A stretch of DNA of 64,000 nucleotides from Notospermus geniculatus (lineage: Eukaryota; Nemertea; Pilidiophora; Heteronemertea; Lineidae): the NCBI GenBank assembly GCA_002633025.1, contig NMRB01000238.1, forward strand, positions 107,484 through 171,483. The letters are read 5' to 3'. Under the pieces are notes generated by a model. It was not told the origin of the DNA and made no database searches. It saw only the letters and a program-made list of their open reading frames with translations. The position numbers were made by a program, and so were the translations under genes. Below are positions 32,091 to 43,265 of this stretch, piece by piece (position 1 is the first letter of the stretch; each line of letters opens with the position of its first letter).

Positions 32091-33559
32091 AACGACTTCC
32101 ACATTAAAGCTGAACTTAATAGATATAAACCCCAAGCGGCAGAGGTAGAAATTACGAACAGCCACAAGGCACTTCCAAACTACCTCTGAAAACGATACAC
32201 CCTCTCGGACGGTCACAGTTGGTTTCACTTGCCACCACACCCTTGAACAGTAAAGATCTCAGCACAGCTGCCAAATGAGAACAAGAGGCCCACGGGCCTG
32301 GCGCTCAGCTGACAATTGACTACCAAAGAGAAGGTCACCAGGTCATGAACGTAGGTCAGTTGAGACCTACAGAAATGACTGGCAAAGATTATGCAATCCC
32401 ACCCCAGTGATGGTCAATAAAGCCCTATTCCCTAACTATTGAACTCGTCATCATAAGGTCAAGTCAGAAATGGATAAGCCTGGGTCACTGCAGTGTTTTT
32501 CTATTCATTTTTGTTATGGACATTCCAACCATTACTCATATCCCCTCTTACAGGCGCAGAACTGGACTTTTTCACCTTCCAGCCCCTTTGGAAATATCGC
32601 AATTAATAGCTCATCAGAAATATCCTAAGAACATACATTTTTGTTATGCAACTTTTCGGGGATTTCAGTTGCAGTTGTCATGGTTGTGATAGAATAGAAC
32701 TTTCTAAGGATTTTGGGCTTTGTTTCATCAAAATCTGGTTGCTAAGATATTTGAGATTATCAAAATTGTGATAATTTGAGAATGTCCTATATTTTTCATA
32801 AAACTTTAATATCAGTAGAATGATGACGTTTTGGAAATTTTAGAGTAATCTGGTGAGAAGGTAGTCATATTTTTCAAAATATGAATATTTTGATATTTAA
32901 AAAATATGCAATATTTCTGCCCAGTTAACGCAAAAGGTTCCAAAGTTTCGTAAATTCATATTCTGAGGTTAGCTATATCTTGATGGCATCAAAATTTCCT
33001 CAAACGCACGAAAATCTCAATCTATCGAAATTTTGATAATCTCAAATATCCCAGCAACCACTTAAGATATTTAGATGAAACAAAACCCCAAATCCTTCGA
33101 AAGTTCCATTCTACCAAACTGCAACAAAAATCACAAAAACATTACTTAATAAAACGATTTTTATGTTTTTTTTCTGCTGAGCGATTTACATAAATGTGAT
33201 ATTTCGAATTTTCCAAAACTTTGATAAAGAAATACATGCTATGGAAAAAATCATCTGGTTGACCTACTCGCTTTCCATTAAAATAGGTCCCACAAATTCT
33301 CCAATCATTCTGTATGTACTGATTTATTGTGTTGGTCAATTTGCTCACATTTCACCAAGACGATATCAAGTAGAAATTGACTTCCCATAACGAAACAAGA
33401 GGCCCATGGGCCTTGCGCTCAGCTGACTATGACTTGGCAACTCAAGAGGTTGACAGAGGAAAAGTGAGACAAGTACGAATATCGCACCTTTTAATGGCGA
33501 GCAAGCAAATATCGAAGATCTCAAGTTATGGAATGGAAGTAGGTCAGTTGAAACCTACT

Positions 33560-34490
33560 TTAGTTTGATACCAAACATGACTACCTTGGCTCAACTGATC
33601 TTTAAGTAGGTCAGTAGGTCATGGAAATAGGTCAGTTCAAACCTACACTTCATTTAATTAGCTTTAGTTTAATACCAAACATGACTACCTTGGTCGAACT
33701 AGTCTTTAAGTAGGTCACTAGGTCATGGAAGTATGTCACTTCAAACCTACCCCCATTACCTTTAGCTTGATACCAAACATGACTACCTTGGTTCAACTAG
33801 CCTTGAAGTAGGTCACTAGGTCATGGAAGTAGGTCACTTCAAACCTACACTTCATTACCTTCAGTTTGATACCAAACATGACTACCTTGGCTCAACTGGT
33901 CTTTAAGTAGGTCAGTAGGTCATGGAAGTAGGTCAGTTCAAACCTACACTTCATTACCTTTAGTTTGATACCAAACATGACTACCTTGGTCCGACTAGTG
34001 TTCAAGTAGGTCACTAGGTCATGGAAGTAGGTCAGTTCAAACCTACACTTCATTAGCTTCAGTTTGATACCAAACATGACTACCTTGGCTCAACTAGTCA
34101 TTAAGTAAGTCACTAGGTCATGGAAGTAGGTCAGTTCAAACCTACACTTCATTACCTTTAGTTTGATACCAAACATGACTACCTTGGCTCAACTGGTCTT
34201 TAAGTAGGTCAAGGAAGTAGGTGAGTTCAAACCTACACTTCATTACCTTTAGTTTGATACCAAACATGACTACCTTGGTCCGAGTAGTGTTTAAGTAGGT
34301 CACTAGGTCATGGAAGTAGGTCAGTTCAAACCTACACTTCATTAGCTTCAGTTTGATACCAAACATGACTACCTTGGCTCAAGTGGTCTTTAAGTAGGTC
34401 ACTAGGTCATGGAAGTAGGTCAGTTGAAACCTACACTTCATTACCTTTAGTTTGATACCAAACATAACTACCTTGGCTCAACTGGTCTTT
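33560..34490. repeat. About 99-bp satellite, roughly nine to ten units
   Basis: Units carry GATACCAAACATGACTACCT, TTAAGTAGGTCACTAGGTCA and GTAGGTCAGTTCAAACCTAC. Because 99 is a multiple of three, the minus strand stays open across units (MFGIKLKLMKCRFELTYFHD repeated). It follows GAGGCCCATGGGCCTTGCGC at about 33397; a similar GAGGCCCACGGGCCTGGCGC lies at 32285. Confidence 0.88.
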
Positions 34491-35077
34491 ACATGTTCAT
34501 GTAAGTACCCAATACTAGCTTCTCACCGGACTCTCGAGAAGCCACGGACCCTCGCATCGGGTGAGAAGGGGTTAACATATCACCGTGAGTCCAGATAGAT
34601 GTCATATTAGACCTACTTGGTGAGAATGGGTTAATGCCAGATAATGGGCCTGCAATTCTTTAGGGTGAGGAGACCCATTGGGTGGGAAGGATTTAATAGA
34701 TGGGAACCTATCCATGACGTCACTAATGGTCAATGGAGTGAGAAAGGACATGTGGTTAACTGATCTGGCGATGTTGTCAAACATCCAATAGTAGCTTGCC
34801 ATTCAATAGAACATGTTGTCAGAGACAATCAACATTTACTTCCTTGAGGATGGATTAGTCGCGGCCGGGACAGAATTGGTCTCCTCTGGCTTTATCATGA
34901 AAAACAACTAAGAGAAAATGGGTGACTATCGCCGTTTCGTATGTGAAGCGAGCGAGAGTGTGTTATCAACTTGCGCTGATAAAACCAACAGTTCCCTCTC
35001 CGTCCATCGTTGATGGCCCTAATCAAACTGAAGACATATCAAGCTATCTAAATATGTGAAATATAAGGAACTAGCTG

Positions 35078-35345
35078 ATACCCGTGCTACGCACGGGGTA
35101 GCCTATGTTCACGGGCATTCCCAAGGTCGGATCCGGGGGATACACCCCCTAATTTTGTTTAGAAAGGTATCAGGACATTTGGCCCTGCGGACATTTACCC
35201 CCTAGGACATCTACCGCCTGGACATTTGCCCCTCCCCGGACATTTACCCCCGTAGGACTTCTGCTCCCCTAGTACATCTGGCCCCGGACATCTACCCCTG
35301 GACATTTACCCCTGTAGGACATCTACCCCATAGGATTTCTACCAC
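35078..35345. repeat. Element start CTGATACCCGTGCTACGCAC and degenerate GGACATTTACCCC array
   Basis: A short hairpin (CCCGTGCTACGCACGGG) opens a dispersed repeat reaching to about 35790. At 35165-35345 there is a degenerate tandem array of GGACATTTACCCC / AGGACATCTACC units. No coding function. Confidence 0.6.
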
Positions 35346-36368
35346 GGTTAGCAGGTTCATTTCGCCGAGTTTAGTTGCAAAAACGGCTTCAAAATGCAGT
35401 ATTCACTTCATAAATAAGTTTGAAACCTGGCGCATCGTCGTTGTCACATAGTATAAACGGTGTATGCAGAAAACCGACTCATTATTCACGGCGGTTTCAG
35501 AGGAGATGCGTGAAATTACGCAAATCGCCAAATATAGATTAATTAGGTCGCGGTGCATCCGGAAGATGGCGCTTGTGCATGGCGCCAGCGATGAGACCCG
35601 TGGCCGGATGAGATTCGCGAAAATGAATGATAACTTTTTTCCTGCGGCATACTCGGTTTTAAGACATAGCTGAACATAATCCTCGTATCCGAAACCCCCC
35701 TGATACCAAATTTCACGTCATTTGGTCGCGCGGTTTCCGAGGAGATGCTGCCACAAATCCCAGACGTTAAGCGTAATAATATATAGATTTTTATTCTCAC
35801 ACGCTACAAAAACAGCCAGAGTCGGCGACCCGAAATGACGAATGAAGCCGATAGATCGAGCCGTGAAGCGAGGTGCCATCGATAGCCTATCGATATCAGT
35901 TGATGATTGCACCAAAATACTCATATCCCTTCGTCGTTAATGGTCCCAATCAGACTAAAATATGTATCAAATAATCAAATTATGTGAAATGTTAGCAATT
36001 TTTCAGGCAGGAGGCTATGAAAGCAGCCCGAGTCGGAAGACTTGGAATGACGGGCAAGAAGCCGAGAACGCTTGCTCGGTTCGATCACTGCGATTTTTTC
36101 CTAATATTTATCGCCACATTTTGAACCCATTCGTGTAGTTTTGGTGCAAAATACTTTCAGTTATTGATTGATGATACTATGCGATTATCATAGGTATATT
36201 TCAGCTCGATTCACTTTGAGCAGGCACCACCACATTTCCCATGATTCCTCATTCCATGAACAAAAGAGCATCCAACATGTCAAAGTACCTGGCGCGGGAA
36301 ATTCAAATAGTGCTGTTTTCTATTTTGTCACCTAGCGCCCCCTGGAGAACAAATTTCGAATTAACTGC

Positions 36369-36718
36369 CATTGCACTTGATGTACCAAAAATCAAGCTTC
36401 ACACCCTATCAATTTCAGTTTGATATATTGCCTCTGGACTGAGTTATTGGGGTTTTCCATTTTACGGGAAATGCCCCCTGGAGGGCACAATGTAGGTCAG
36501 ATCGCAAAACTTTTTGGTTCTGTTTCGTGTCCTTACAAGGGCCTACCCCTCCACCAACTTTCATGACCCTAGGCCTTGCGGTTGCGAAACGTGCCAGTTT
36601 AACGGACGACACACACACAGACACACACACAGACACACACACAGACACACACACAGACGGACGCCATTCAGTATACATATGACTAGCTCGCTGACCTTTG
36701 GTCAGCTGAGCTAAAAAC
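36369..36718. repeat. Inverted repeat arm 1 (GCTCAGCTGACC family)
   Basis: Reverse complement of 37315-37622, sharing TTGGTACA.CAAGTGCAA, CTGACCTACATT and AGTCATATGTATACTGA. It contains an (ACACACAG)n expansion at 36600-36660 missing from arm 2. Confidence 0.85.
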
Positions 36719-36740
36719 GCATACCGACATGAATTCATGA

Positions 36741-37016
36741 TCACTTCCATGTATTTCTATACGGATTGCAAAAGTAACTCTCACTATCACTCTCCTCTTT
36801 CGTCTTCAACTTCCGTTTTAACAGTTCTTCCCTGTTGGTTTCCGGTATGTTCGCAAGGACGGGTACATCTTCCTTAGACTCCTTCAGGCCTCGGCTATCC
36901 GGTGTATAGTCCTCGTTCAGGGCTAGACATTTGATAATTCGACACTTTCCCTCCATGCAGATGTACATCCACTCATCTTCGACGCTGTCAACCACTACGA
37001 CCTTATTTGTTTTGTA
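36741..37016 (-). CDS. Exon-like ORF resembling part of a cyclic-nucleotide-binding domain protein
   Basis: Minus-strand ORF of 91 codons after a plausible acceptor (TTATTTTCTAG). It starts YKTNKVVVVDSVEDEWMYIC, followed by MEGKCRIIKCL and a Lys/Glu-rich tail ending at a stop (36741-36743). A GTGAGA donor about 40 bases earlier (exon end 36785) is an alternative end. The pattern VDS.EDEW.Y..MEGKCR..K resembles the beta-roll of cyclic-nucleotide-binding-domain proteins of the CNBD2 type; this is a recognition from memory and needs a profile search. It is single copy and lies between two inverted arms of the same repeat (36369-36718 and 37315-37622). It may therefore be an exon of a nested gene or a captured, isolated fragment. 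Confidence 0.4.
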   Translation of the reverse strand, partial: YKTNKVVVVDSVEDEWMYICMEGKCRIIKCLALNEDYTPDSRGLKESKEDVPVLANIPETNREELLKRKLKTKEESDSESYFCNPYRNTWK

Positions 37017-37314
37017 CTAGAAAATAATGAAAATTATATTTTGTCAGATTCTCTATGACGTACATTGTATGCACATTGTTGCCAACTTGCAACCGAGATA
37101 AAATCATGAACCTAGGGCTAGCGGTGGCTTCAGGAACCAAAATGGTGCATTCTCTACCCCATTCGTAACACTTCGGGCCTTTACGTGCGTTTCGAACTCA
37201 AGGCCTAAGTTGAGAATGTCTCTGCCGAAGTTGACGCCATTGGCCATAGGCTCAGAACAATTCCGTCGCCTTGGCAGAGATGAGAATAATCCATAAAATG
37301 TCACCAAAAATCGC

Positions 37315-37622
37315 TTTTTTAGCTCAGCTGACCAAAGGTCAGCGGAGCTAGTCATATGTATACTGAGTGGCGTCCGTTGTGTGTGGCGTCCGTTAAACTG
37401 GCACGTTTCGCAACCGCCAGGCCGAGGGTCATGAAAGTTGGTGGAGTGGTAGGCCCTAGGAAGGACTCGAAACAGGACCAAAAATTTTTGCGATCTGACC
37501 TACATTCTGCTCTCCAGGGGGCATTTTCCATAAAATGGAAAACCCCAATAACTCAGTCCACAGGCAATATATCAAACTGAAATTGATAGGGTATGAAGCT
37601 TGATTTTTGGTACACCAAGTGC
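37315..37622. repeat. Inverted repeat arm 2
   Basis: Opposite-orientation partner of 36369-36718, about 600 bp away. It ends at CAAGTGCAA, where duplication 2 copy 2 starts. Confidence 0.85.
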
Positions 37623-39426
37623 AACAGTTTTGAAAATATGGGCCTCCGTACATGCCAGTAACGAAAGGGTTAAAGATCACTTGCAATCGCCTGGTGTGCT
37701 ACTGGCTTTAGCTGCTGCCTGTAAGATTTGTAATTTGGGCCATTTCGTATTGGCAGGAAATTTTACCTTTCATATCATTTTATCAATATTAGATTATTGA
37801 AACGTTGGGGAGTTATTAAAATCTTTTCCATCTTTCAGATTTCTCTCTTTGCTACATAGAAACTCAGACCAGTGGATATGTTATCCATGAGAACATGTAT
37901 ACTGTATCGAATTGAGACAATGGAGATACATGTAGGTAACATTTCTTGCCAGGGAACTGGCAAGTCACTTCTTTTTCAACTACCTGTGCCAGTAAATCTG
38001 CTGAGATAATCAGCAAATTTTCCATGCAAATCTAAAGAAACACAACCCCAAATCCAAAATAATAAAAATATCTAGTTCCTAGATTTTTGCTGTCAAAGTT
38101 TCCAACCTGTCGGCTTTTTAAAATGTGATCATGGAAAAAATCTAATAAGATACGATGAAACAGAAAACGCTAAAAAATAAGATTTCGTTGTTATGTGTCT
38201 GTGATAGGATTTAGGCCAACATTATCTAATTAACTATCGTCTTTGAACTTTTTCTCAGAGAATATTAGATTTACTTTCAAAGCTATAAACGTTAACACAG
38301 AGAACACGGTGAAGCTGGCTGTGAATACTTCCACTGGGTATTTCATGTTTCTGTCTGTTTCAAATATTTAAAGATGGCGCCAACTGCAGGGGAAGTGAAA
38401 GCATTATTTACATGGCCAGCAACTCAAATCACAAATAAGAGGCTATGCACAACCAAGTGAATTGCAAAACCCTGTATGTGGGTTCAATACTGAAATATCA
38501 GAACAATCGCCAGTGTTCTCCACACCAGTTAAATAGAGGGCGGCCCGCCCCTCTTAAAAAACGGCCCGCCCCTCCTAAAAATTCGTTCGCCCTAATATTT
38601 GATTTAGATCACTCAATTATGCATCTCAGATGCTCAGAAAACGCATCTCAGAGCACCTAAAACCCAAATTTTGCTGGGGAGGGCCCGCAGACCCCCCGCC
38701 AGAAGGCGCCTTTGGCTCCTTGTGCGGTGCCTTCAGCACCAGGCCCACCGCCGCCCCTCTTAGACTAAATCCCGTGGAGAACACCAAATCGCAACATTGT
38801 CTAGTAGTTAGTAATCCACTGCTATCACAGTTATGTTAGAGAACACCAATAAGTTATGATTGGACAACCATCTTTGTTACTGATGACCAGACCCAACCAT
38901 CTTAACAAACATAAAGAGAAATGATGAGAGTACAAGTAACAATAGATGTGTTTCACACCCACACAAGGTTTCAACAGTTTTACCGGTATACACATTTTTA
39001 TGAACGAAGACGTTGGCATATTGATGCCCAGCGCTTAGATTTTTGCTATCACTCATGAAGACTTCACAAGATTCTTCTCCTAAATTCCTGTGATAAGAGA
39101 CCCGATATTTGTTTGTAATGTAATGTGTGCGACTATTTGCACAGTGAAGAAGACCTTGTTGTGTGGGCGTAACATATCTAGGTTCCCTAGCACCTTCCTT
39201 GGTGTCTTACGGCTGCCAAACCATCACGCTTCCTTTGACACTCAAAGGTTGGTGAAAATATATTTCAACACATTAATACTGATCAGTATTACCTTGTTCA
39301 TGGAACGTCAACCAGTAACAAGTTAGGCAGCCAGCAGGTAAAGAAAATTCCCATCACAACCTAATAAATTGATAGTGATTGCTGTTTGTGGATAACTATG
39401 TGTCCTTGCCCTGGTTGTAAGCATAA

Positions 39427-39537
39427 GTTGTCTCCGAATATTTTTGCAAATTTTTGACCCCAACCGGGGTCAACTAGAAAGTGCCTGAGGAAGACCCAGG
39501 TTGGGGTCGAAAATTTGCAAAAATATTTGGAGACGAC
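39427..39537. repeat. Same palindrome with its centre deleted (copy 2)
   Basis: Relative to 24362-24531, 53 bases spanning the symmetric centre are missing; the outer arms remain. Typical outcome of hairpin processing, or of failed sequencing or assembly through a palindrome. Confidence 0.85.
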
Positions 39538-40756
39538 TTATGGTTACTAATATGTGACCCGCTCCCGCAAAAGCAGATGCTTGTCGGAACCTCAGGAAAG
39601 GGTTAACGACCTCGCAGCACAACAGCTGCAATGTACGTTGACGCAGGTTTACAATAGCAGTGGACAGCAGTGACAATAGTTGGGAAAATTGATGACCAAT
39701 GATGATCACTTGCGACAAGTGTCTACTTTTGCCGGAGCGGCTCACATATTTTGTGTGACGGTTTTGTGCTCTATGTTGGATATCTGTCCTTGCCCTGGGA
39801 TAGAAAATCAGTAACAAGTTAGGTGGTCATCAAGTATAGAAAATTCCCATCACAACCTAAACTGATAGGTGACTACTGTTTATGGAGAACTATGTGTCTT
39901 TGCCCTGACATAGAAACCTACCAATAATGCACAACTCCAAAAGTTATGTTATGGATAAAAAGCACAGCACGTTAATTCACAGCTGGAAAGCACTTCTAGA
40001 CAGCAAGTTATGATAAGGTTGTAAAAGTGAATTGCATCTTGACTACCTGTGTACGCTTTTTTCGGACAATGAGAGATTGGAGCTATACAGGGACCCTGTG
40101 CTACCACTAATATGGCTGAAAGACAATTCAGAATATAAAGCTGAATACATACATAGCAGCATGCACTGCACTCTGAGCACTGGAGGAAAATTGACAGGAC
40201 AGTTTACATCAGACTCAGAGAAAGATCGTGGAAGGTTTCGCTATCGCATTAAAAAATGTGACCCACCGCTACAAAACCAGTGTAAGGGCTGATTCATACT
40301 CGCTTGCGGACCGTCAAGCGCATGAAACTGATCGCAGGTTTCCATGACGTGAATGTGCACACGCAGTGAAATTGATCATAGTCGGCGCAAAATCCGGACG
40401 GAGTATGAATCAGCCTTAAAGCGCACGGAAAATGAGCCTAAACGGACTGACATGACACCAGGAGATAAAGATAGAAATAGAATCGCTCAGAATTCACAAC
40501 AGACAGGCAGACAATACTGAAATTGACAAATGCATTGGTGCCAACTTGCCAACCTCAGCGTGACTGATGATTGGTTTTGTGGTGGAGGGTTACATTGTCA
40601 ATTTCAGTGTTGTCTGTCTATTGTGAAGTCTGAGTGATCCGATCCTGTCTCTGTCTTTATCTCCTGGTGTCATGTTAGTACGTTTAGGCTTATGACTGGT
40701 TTTGTGGCAGAGGGTCACAAATATGTATTTTTGAGCAGGATTGCAGTTTGTAAATA

Positions 40757-41396
40757 CAGGGTGACCCAAAAAAAATGAGACCCATGAACATGTTAATAAA
40801 AACTTTAATTTTCAGGCTACAGCAACCAAACTTCACACATGTTATCTCAACTTAATGCACGGCCTGCACACCAAGTTTCATTAGTCAGGGCTTATCACTT
40901 TCCGTTTAATGACGTCTTTCCATAATGTGCTCAAGATGAGCACCTCGGCGCTGGCGGCACACTTGAACACGACGCGCGAAGTTCTCAATGACTCGAACGC
41001 ACTCCTCCTTTGGAATCTCACGAATCTTCGCAGTTCTGGGCTCCTTCAACTCGTGATTGTTTGGGGGATTATTCCTATAGACATTGTCTTTGAGGTAGCC
41101 CCATAGGTAGAAATCCGGGGGGTTCAGGTCTGGCCAGTGCGAAGCCCATTCAGGGTCACACCTCCGACTGATAAGGCGACCCTGAAAGTGTTCGCGCAGC
41201 CAATTCAGCGAGTCATTTGAGGCGTGGGGAGTTGCCCCATCCTGCTAAAACCATTGATCCTCCCTTATAAACCCCCTTCGTCGGCCGAGTACAGCCCAAA
41301 ACTTGCGGAGGACCCCTAGGTAACGCTCTGTATTCACAGTGACTGCACGCTCGTTCTCATCCTCAAACCAGAATGGCCCGATGATTCCATGTGTTG
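40757..41396 (-). mobile_element. Mariner-type DNA transposon, 3'-terminal part
   Basis: The right end of the element begins CAGGGTGACCCAAAAAAAAT directly after a TA dinucleotide, as expected for a Tc1/mariner terminus at its TA target. Some 150 bp of non-coding end precede the transposase stop codon. The other terminus is not seen; the sequence passes through an N at 41397 straight into duplicated intron sequence. Compared with copy 1, the segment 25757-26490 is absent, so the left junction is either deleted or unassembled. Confidence 0.75.
40906..41390 (-). pseudogene. Tc1/mariner-type transposase fragment (DD41D-like), one stop codon, truncated
   Basis: C-terminal part of a mariner/IS630-superfamily transposase in one frame to a TAA stop. 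From the N at 41397 inward it reads HGIIGPFWFEDENERAVTVN-like, then QDGATPHASN, ISRRCDP, then PDLNPPDFYLWGYLKDNVY and a basic tail. The second catalytic Asp (QDGATPH) and the third Asp (NPPDF) are separated by 41 residues, a DD41D-type spacing rather than the DD34D of classical mariner. A TAG just before QDGA interrupts the frame. The N-terminal half is missing at the single N (41397). The other duplicate copy lacks it, so it is a recent insertion or an assembly join. Confidence 0.85.
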
Positions 41397-41724
41397 NTTG
41401 TTCATCTACGGTAAGTTATATTATTCAAGGGTCCAACACCATCCAGGTAGGTCAGCACCATCATGATCATAAAGTGATTCCGCAAGAGTCTTTGCTCAGG
41501 AGCAGATAAATTCTGAAGGGAAACAAATGAAATTAAATCAGACTTATGATGTAAGTACAATAAAGTTTATACTCTGAAAATATATACCAAGAGCAACTTC
41601 AAATACAGGCACCACCCTGTATTACAGACCATCTGCTGATTCTGTTATTGCCATCAAAAATTTATAAGTGAGTCTTATAAATGTTTGTTGTAACCCTCAG
41701 AATTACTTCACCTTCTTCTTACAG

Positions 41725-41859
41725 GATTTACTCTTCCAATATTTAAGAAATAACTACCTCCTTGGAAGGGACCCTCAACATCCTAATACACCACAGAGTA
41801 AATCGTTCTATTTCGTCAAAAAAAGACAGAAAGGAAGCTTCTTCAAGAGTGTTGCTAAG
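41725..41859 (+). CDS. Putative internal exon of the unidentified plus-strand gene (dup 2 copy 2)
   Basis: Second copy of the exon at 26820-26954, with the same acceptor, reading frame and possible GC donor; the 45-residue peptide is unchanged. It lies downstream of the mariner relic and the single N at 41397. Perfect conservation is not strong evidence of selection here because the surrounding non-coding DNA is also nearly identical between the two copies. Confidence 0.4.
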
Positions 41860-41981
41860 GCGAGTGCTTGTAGGGTGAATTGGCCACCTGAACACTCGAT
41901 AAAAGACAATGCAATTGGTGAAACATTTCATCATTACATTGTCTGAATGGGTTGATTTGGGATTTTTTTTCGTTATTTTAG

Positions 41982-42080
41982 GATGCGGAACCAACAGTGG
42001 TGCCTGTTGCAGATGGAAAATTTGATGAAGAAAGTATTACAAGTGCTACTCAACCTTTGGTGGAAAACCAGTCAGAATAA
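41982..42080 (+). CDS. Putative terminal exon of the unidentified gene (dup 2 copy 2)
   Basis: Second copy of the terminal exon at 27077-27175, ending PLVENQSE and TAA. This copy lacks the 1.27-kb insertion that follows copy 1, so it shows the uninterrupted 3' flank. Confidence 0.4.
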   Translation, partial: DAEPTVVPVADGKFDEESITSATQPLVENQSE

Positions 42081-42938
42081 ACACTCTTCCATATCAAGTT
42101 TAATAGAAGCTGACAGAGATGAAATCTCCTGGACACCAGCTCAAGTCAAGGCAGTGCCAAATTGTGAAGAGGTCACCAAGAGATCAATGGGGAGCGCCAA
42201 TTGGTCACGTGATGACTACTGATAGAGCAGACGAGACACCTAGTGTTGACCTAGGCCCATTGTTCGAGAGATGCGGTTCACCAAGCACGGCCAATCACAC
42301 CTTGAATCGTCATGAATAATAGGTGGCATTGGTGTACTATCAGTTCAAAACCACGCGTATATTCTCGCGTGGTCTGCGTGATCGGTGTTCCCTATTAAAG
42401 GACCACGGTATTGCCCTTTTTCTCGACAGCCGGCGCCAGTCTCCAACCCAGAGACTAACTATGTTGTCGGTGAATTGACCCGATTTATTTAAATTTTGTA
42501 ATGCATTTTTGTAGTTTGTCTTACTGCCGCTAGGTGGCTCCCTCTAAATCAGCAGTCAAACAACGCATTTGAGATCCAATACCGTGCTCCGTTAGGCTGT
42601 GTATCCATAGGCTGTTTGCTTGTGCATTTTTTCCCTGTTCCGTTTTCTCTTGTGACCTTGTGACACATCACAAAGAGAATGAACATGTGGTTTGCTTACT
42701 GGCCGTTCCCATAGGGCACAAGGCCAGGTCTCATTGTCCTAACGGCTTGAGTCCACGGAACAAGGGAAATGCCACAAGGGAACAGCCTATGGATACTCGG
42801 CCTTAAATGGCTCATGAAGCAGCAAGTCAATGTGAAGTTAAAATGCCTTGATGTCAGCTAGTTGAAACCAGCAGATTTTACCTCTGTTCATAAGAATCTC
42901 ATAAACCCGATACGAAACAAGTTTTATGGTTTACTTAC

Positions 42939-43007
42939 TGACTCGAGTTCTTCCAAAACTCGGGTATCTTAGCCCTGGTGTGGCTAGGAGTGTCAATGCT
43001 CATGTAT
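42939..43007 (-). CDS. Candidate 69-nt cassette exon (dup 2 copy 2)
   Basis: Second copy of the 29102-29170 candidate, with identical peptide, acceptor and GTAAGT donor. In this copy the upstream neighbourhood is shortened by a small deletion beside the GGGGCC hairpin at 43158. Confidence 0.3.
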
Positions 43008-43157
43008 CTAGGAGTCCAAGGAAAGTTAGAATATACATGCACATACAAACATTTAGATGAAGTGTAAAAGCCAGAGTGCATCAAATAGAAGCAATTCAAC
43101 AGTGTTAGTCTCGATAAGATAAACGATCTTGGGGGATCACAGAAACCCAGCAATCCT

Positions 43158-43265
43158 GGGGCGTGTTTCATAAAGTGACTTTAAGCTAATGGTACCATTA
43201 CTTCAATGCATTTTTCATTGTTTAAAGGTACCATTAGCTTAAAGTCACTTTATGAAACAGGCCCC
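43158..43265. mobile_element. GGGGCCTGTTTCATAAAG hairpin MITE (dup 2 copy 2)
   Basis: Counterpart of 29342-29451, with one arm changed to GGGGCGTG. Confidence 0.87.

Larger units (their letters stand above)
21551..32093 (+). repeat. Segmental duplication 2, copy 1
   Basis: About 10.5 kb repeated directly at 37623-46362. The left border lies inside a TTAA-flanked MITE (21416-21597); the right border is at ...GTTAATACGAAC. Stretches around 24460-25570 are almost identical to the partner. Differences are mainly indels: the MITE at 22843, a 0.72-kb segment at 23455-24170, the palindrome centre at 24362, the 1.27-kb element at 27228. Confidence 0.92.

Noticed and set aside
33560-34490. CRISPR-like array of regular repeats
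   Set aside because: Units are contiguous 99-bp satellite copies without unique spacers, in a eukaryotic intron; the same applies to 61157-61420 and 5936-6210.
36514-36714. THRHTHRHTHR-type ORF and its complement
   Set aside because: ACACAG microsatellite inside an inverted repeat arm.
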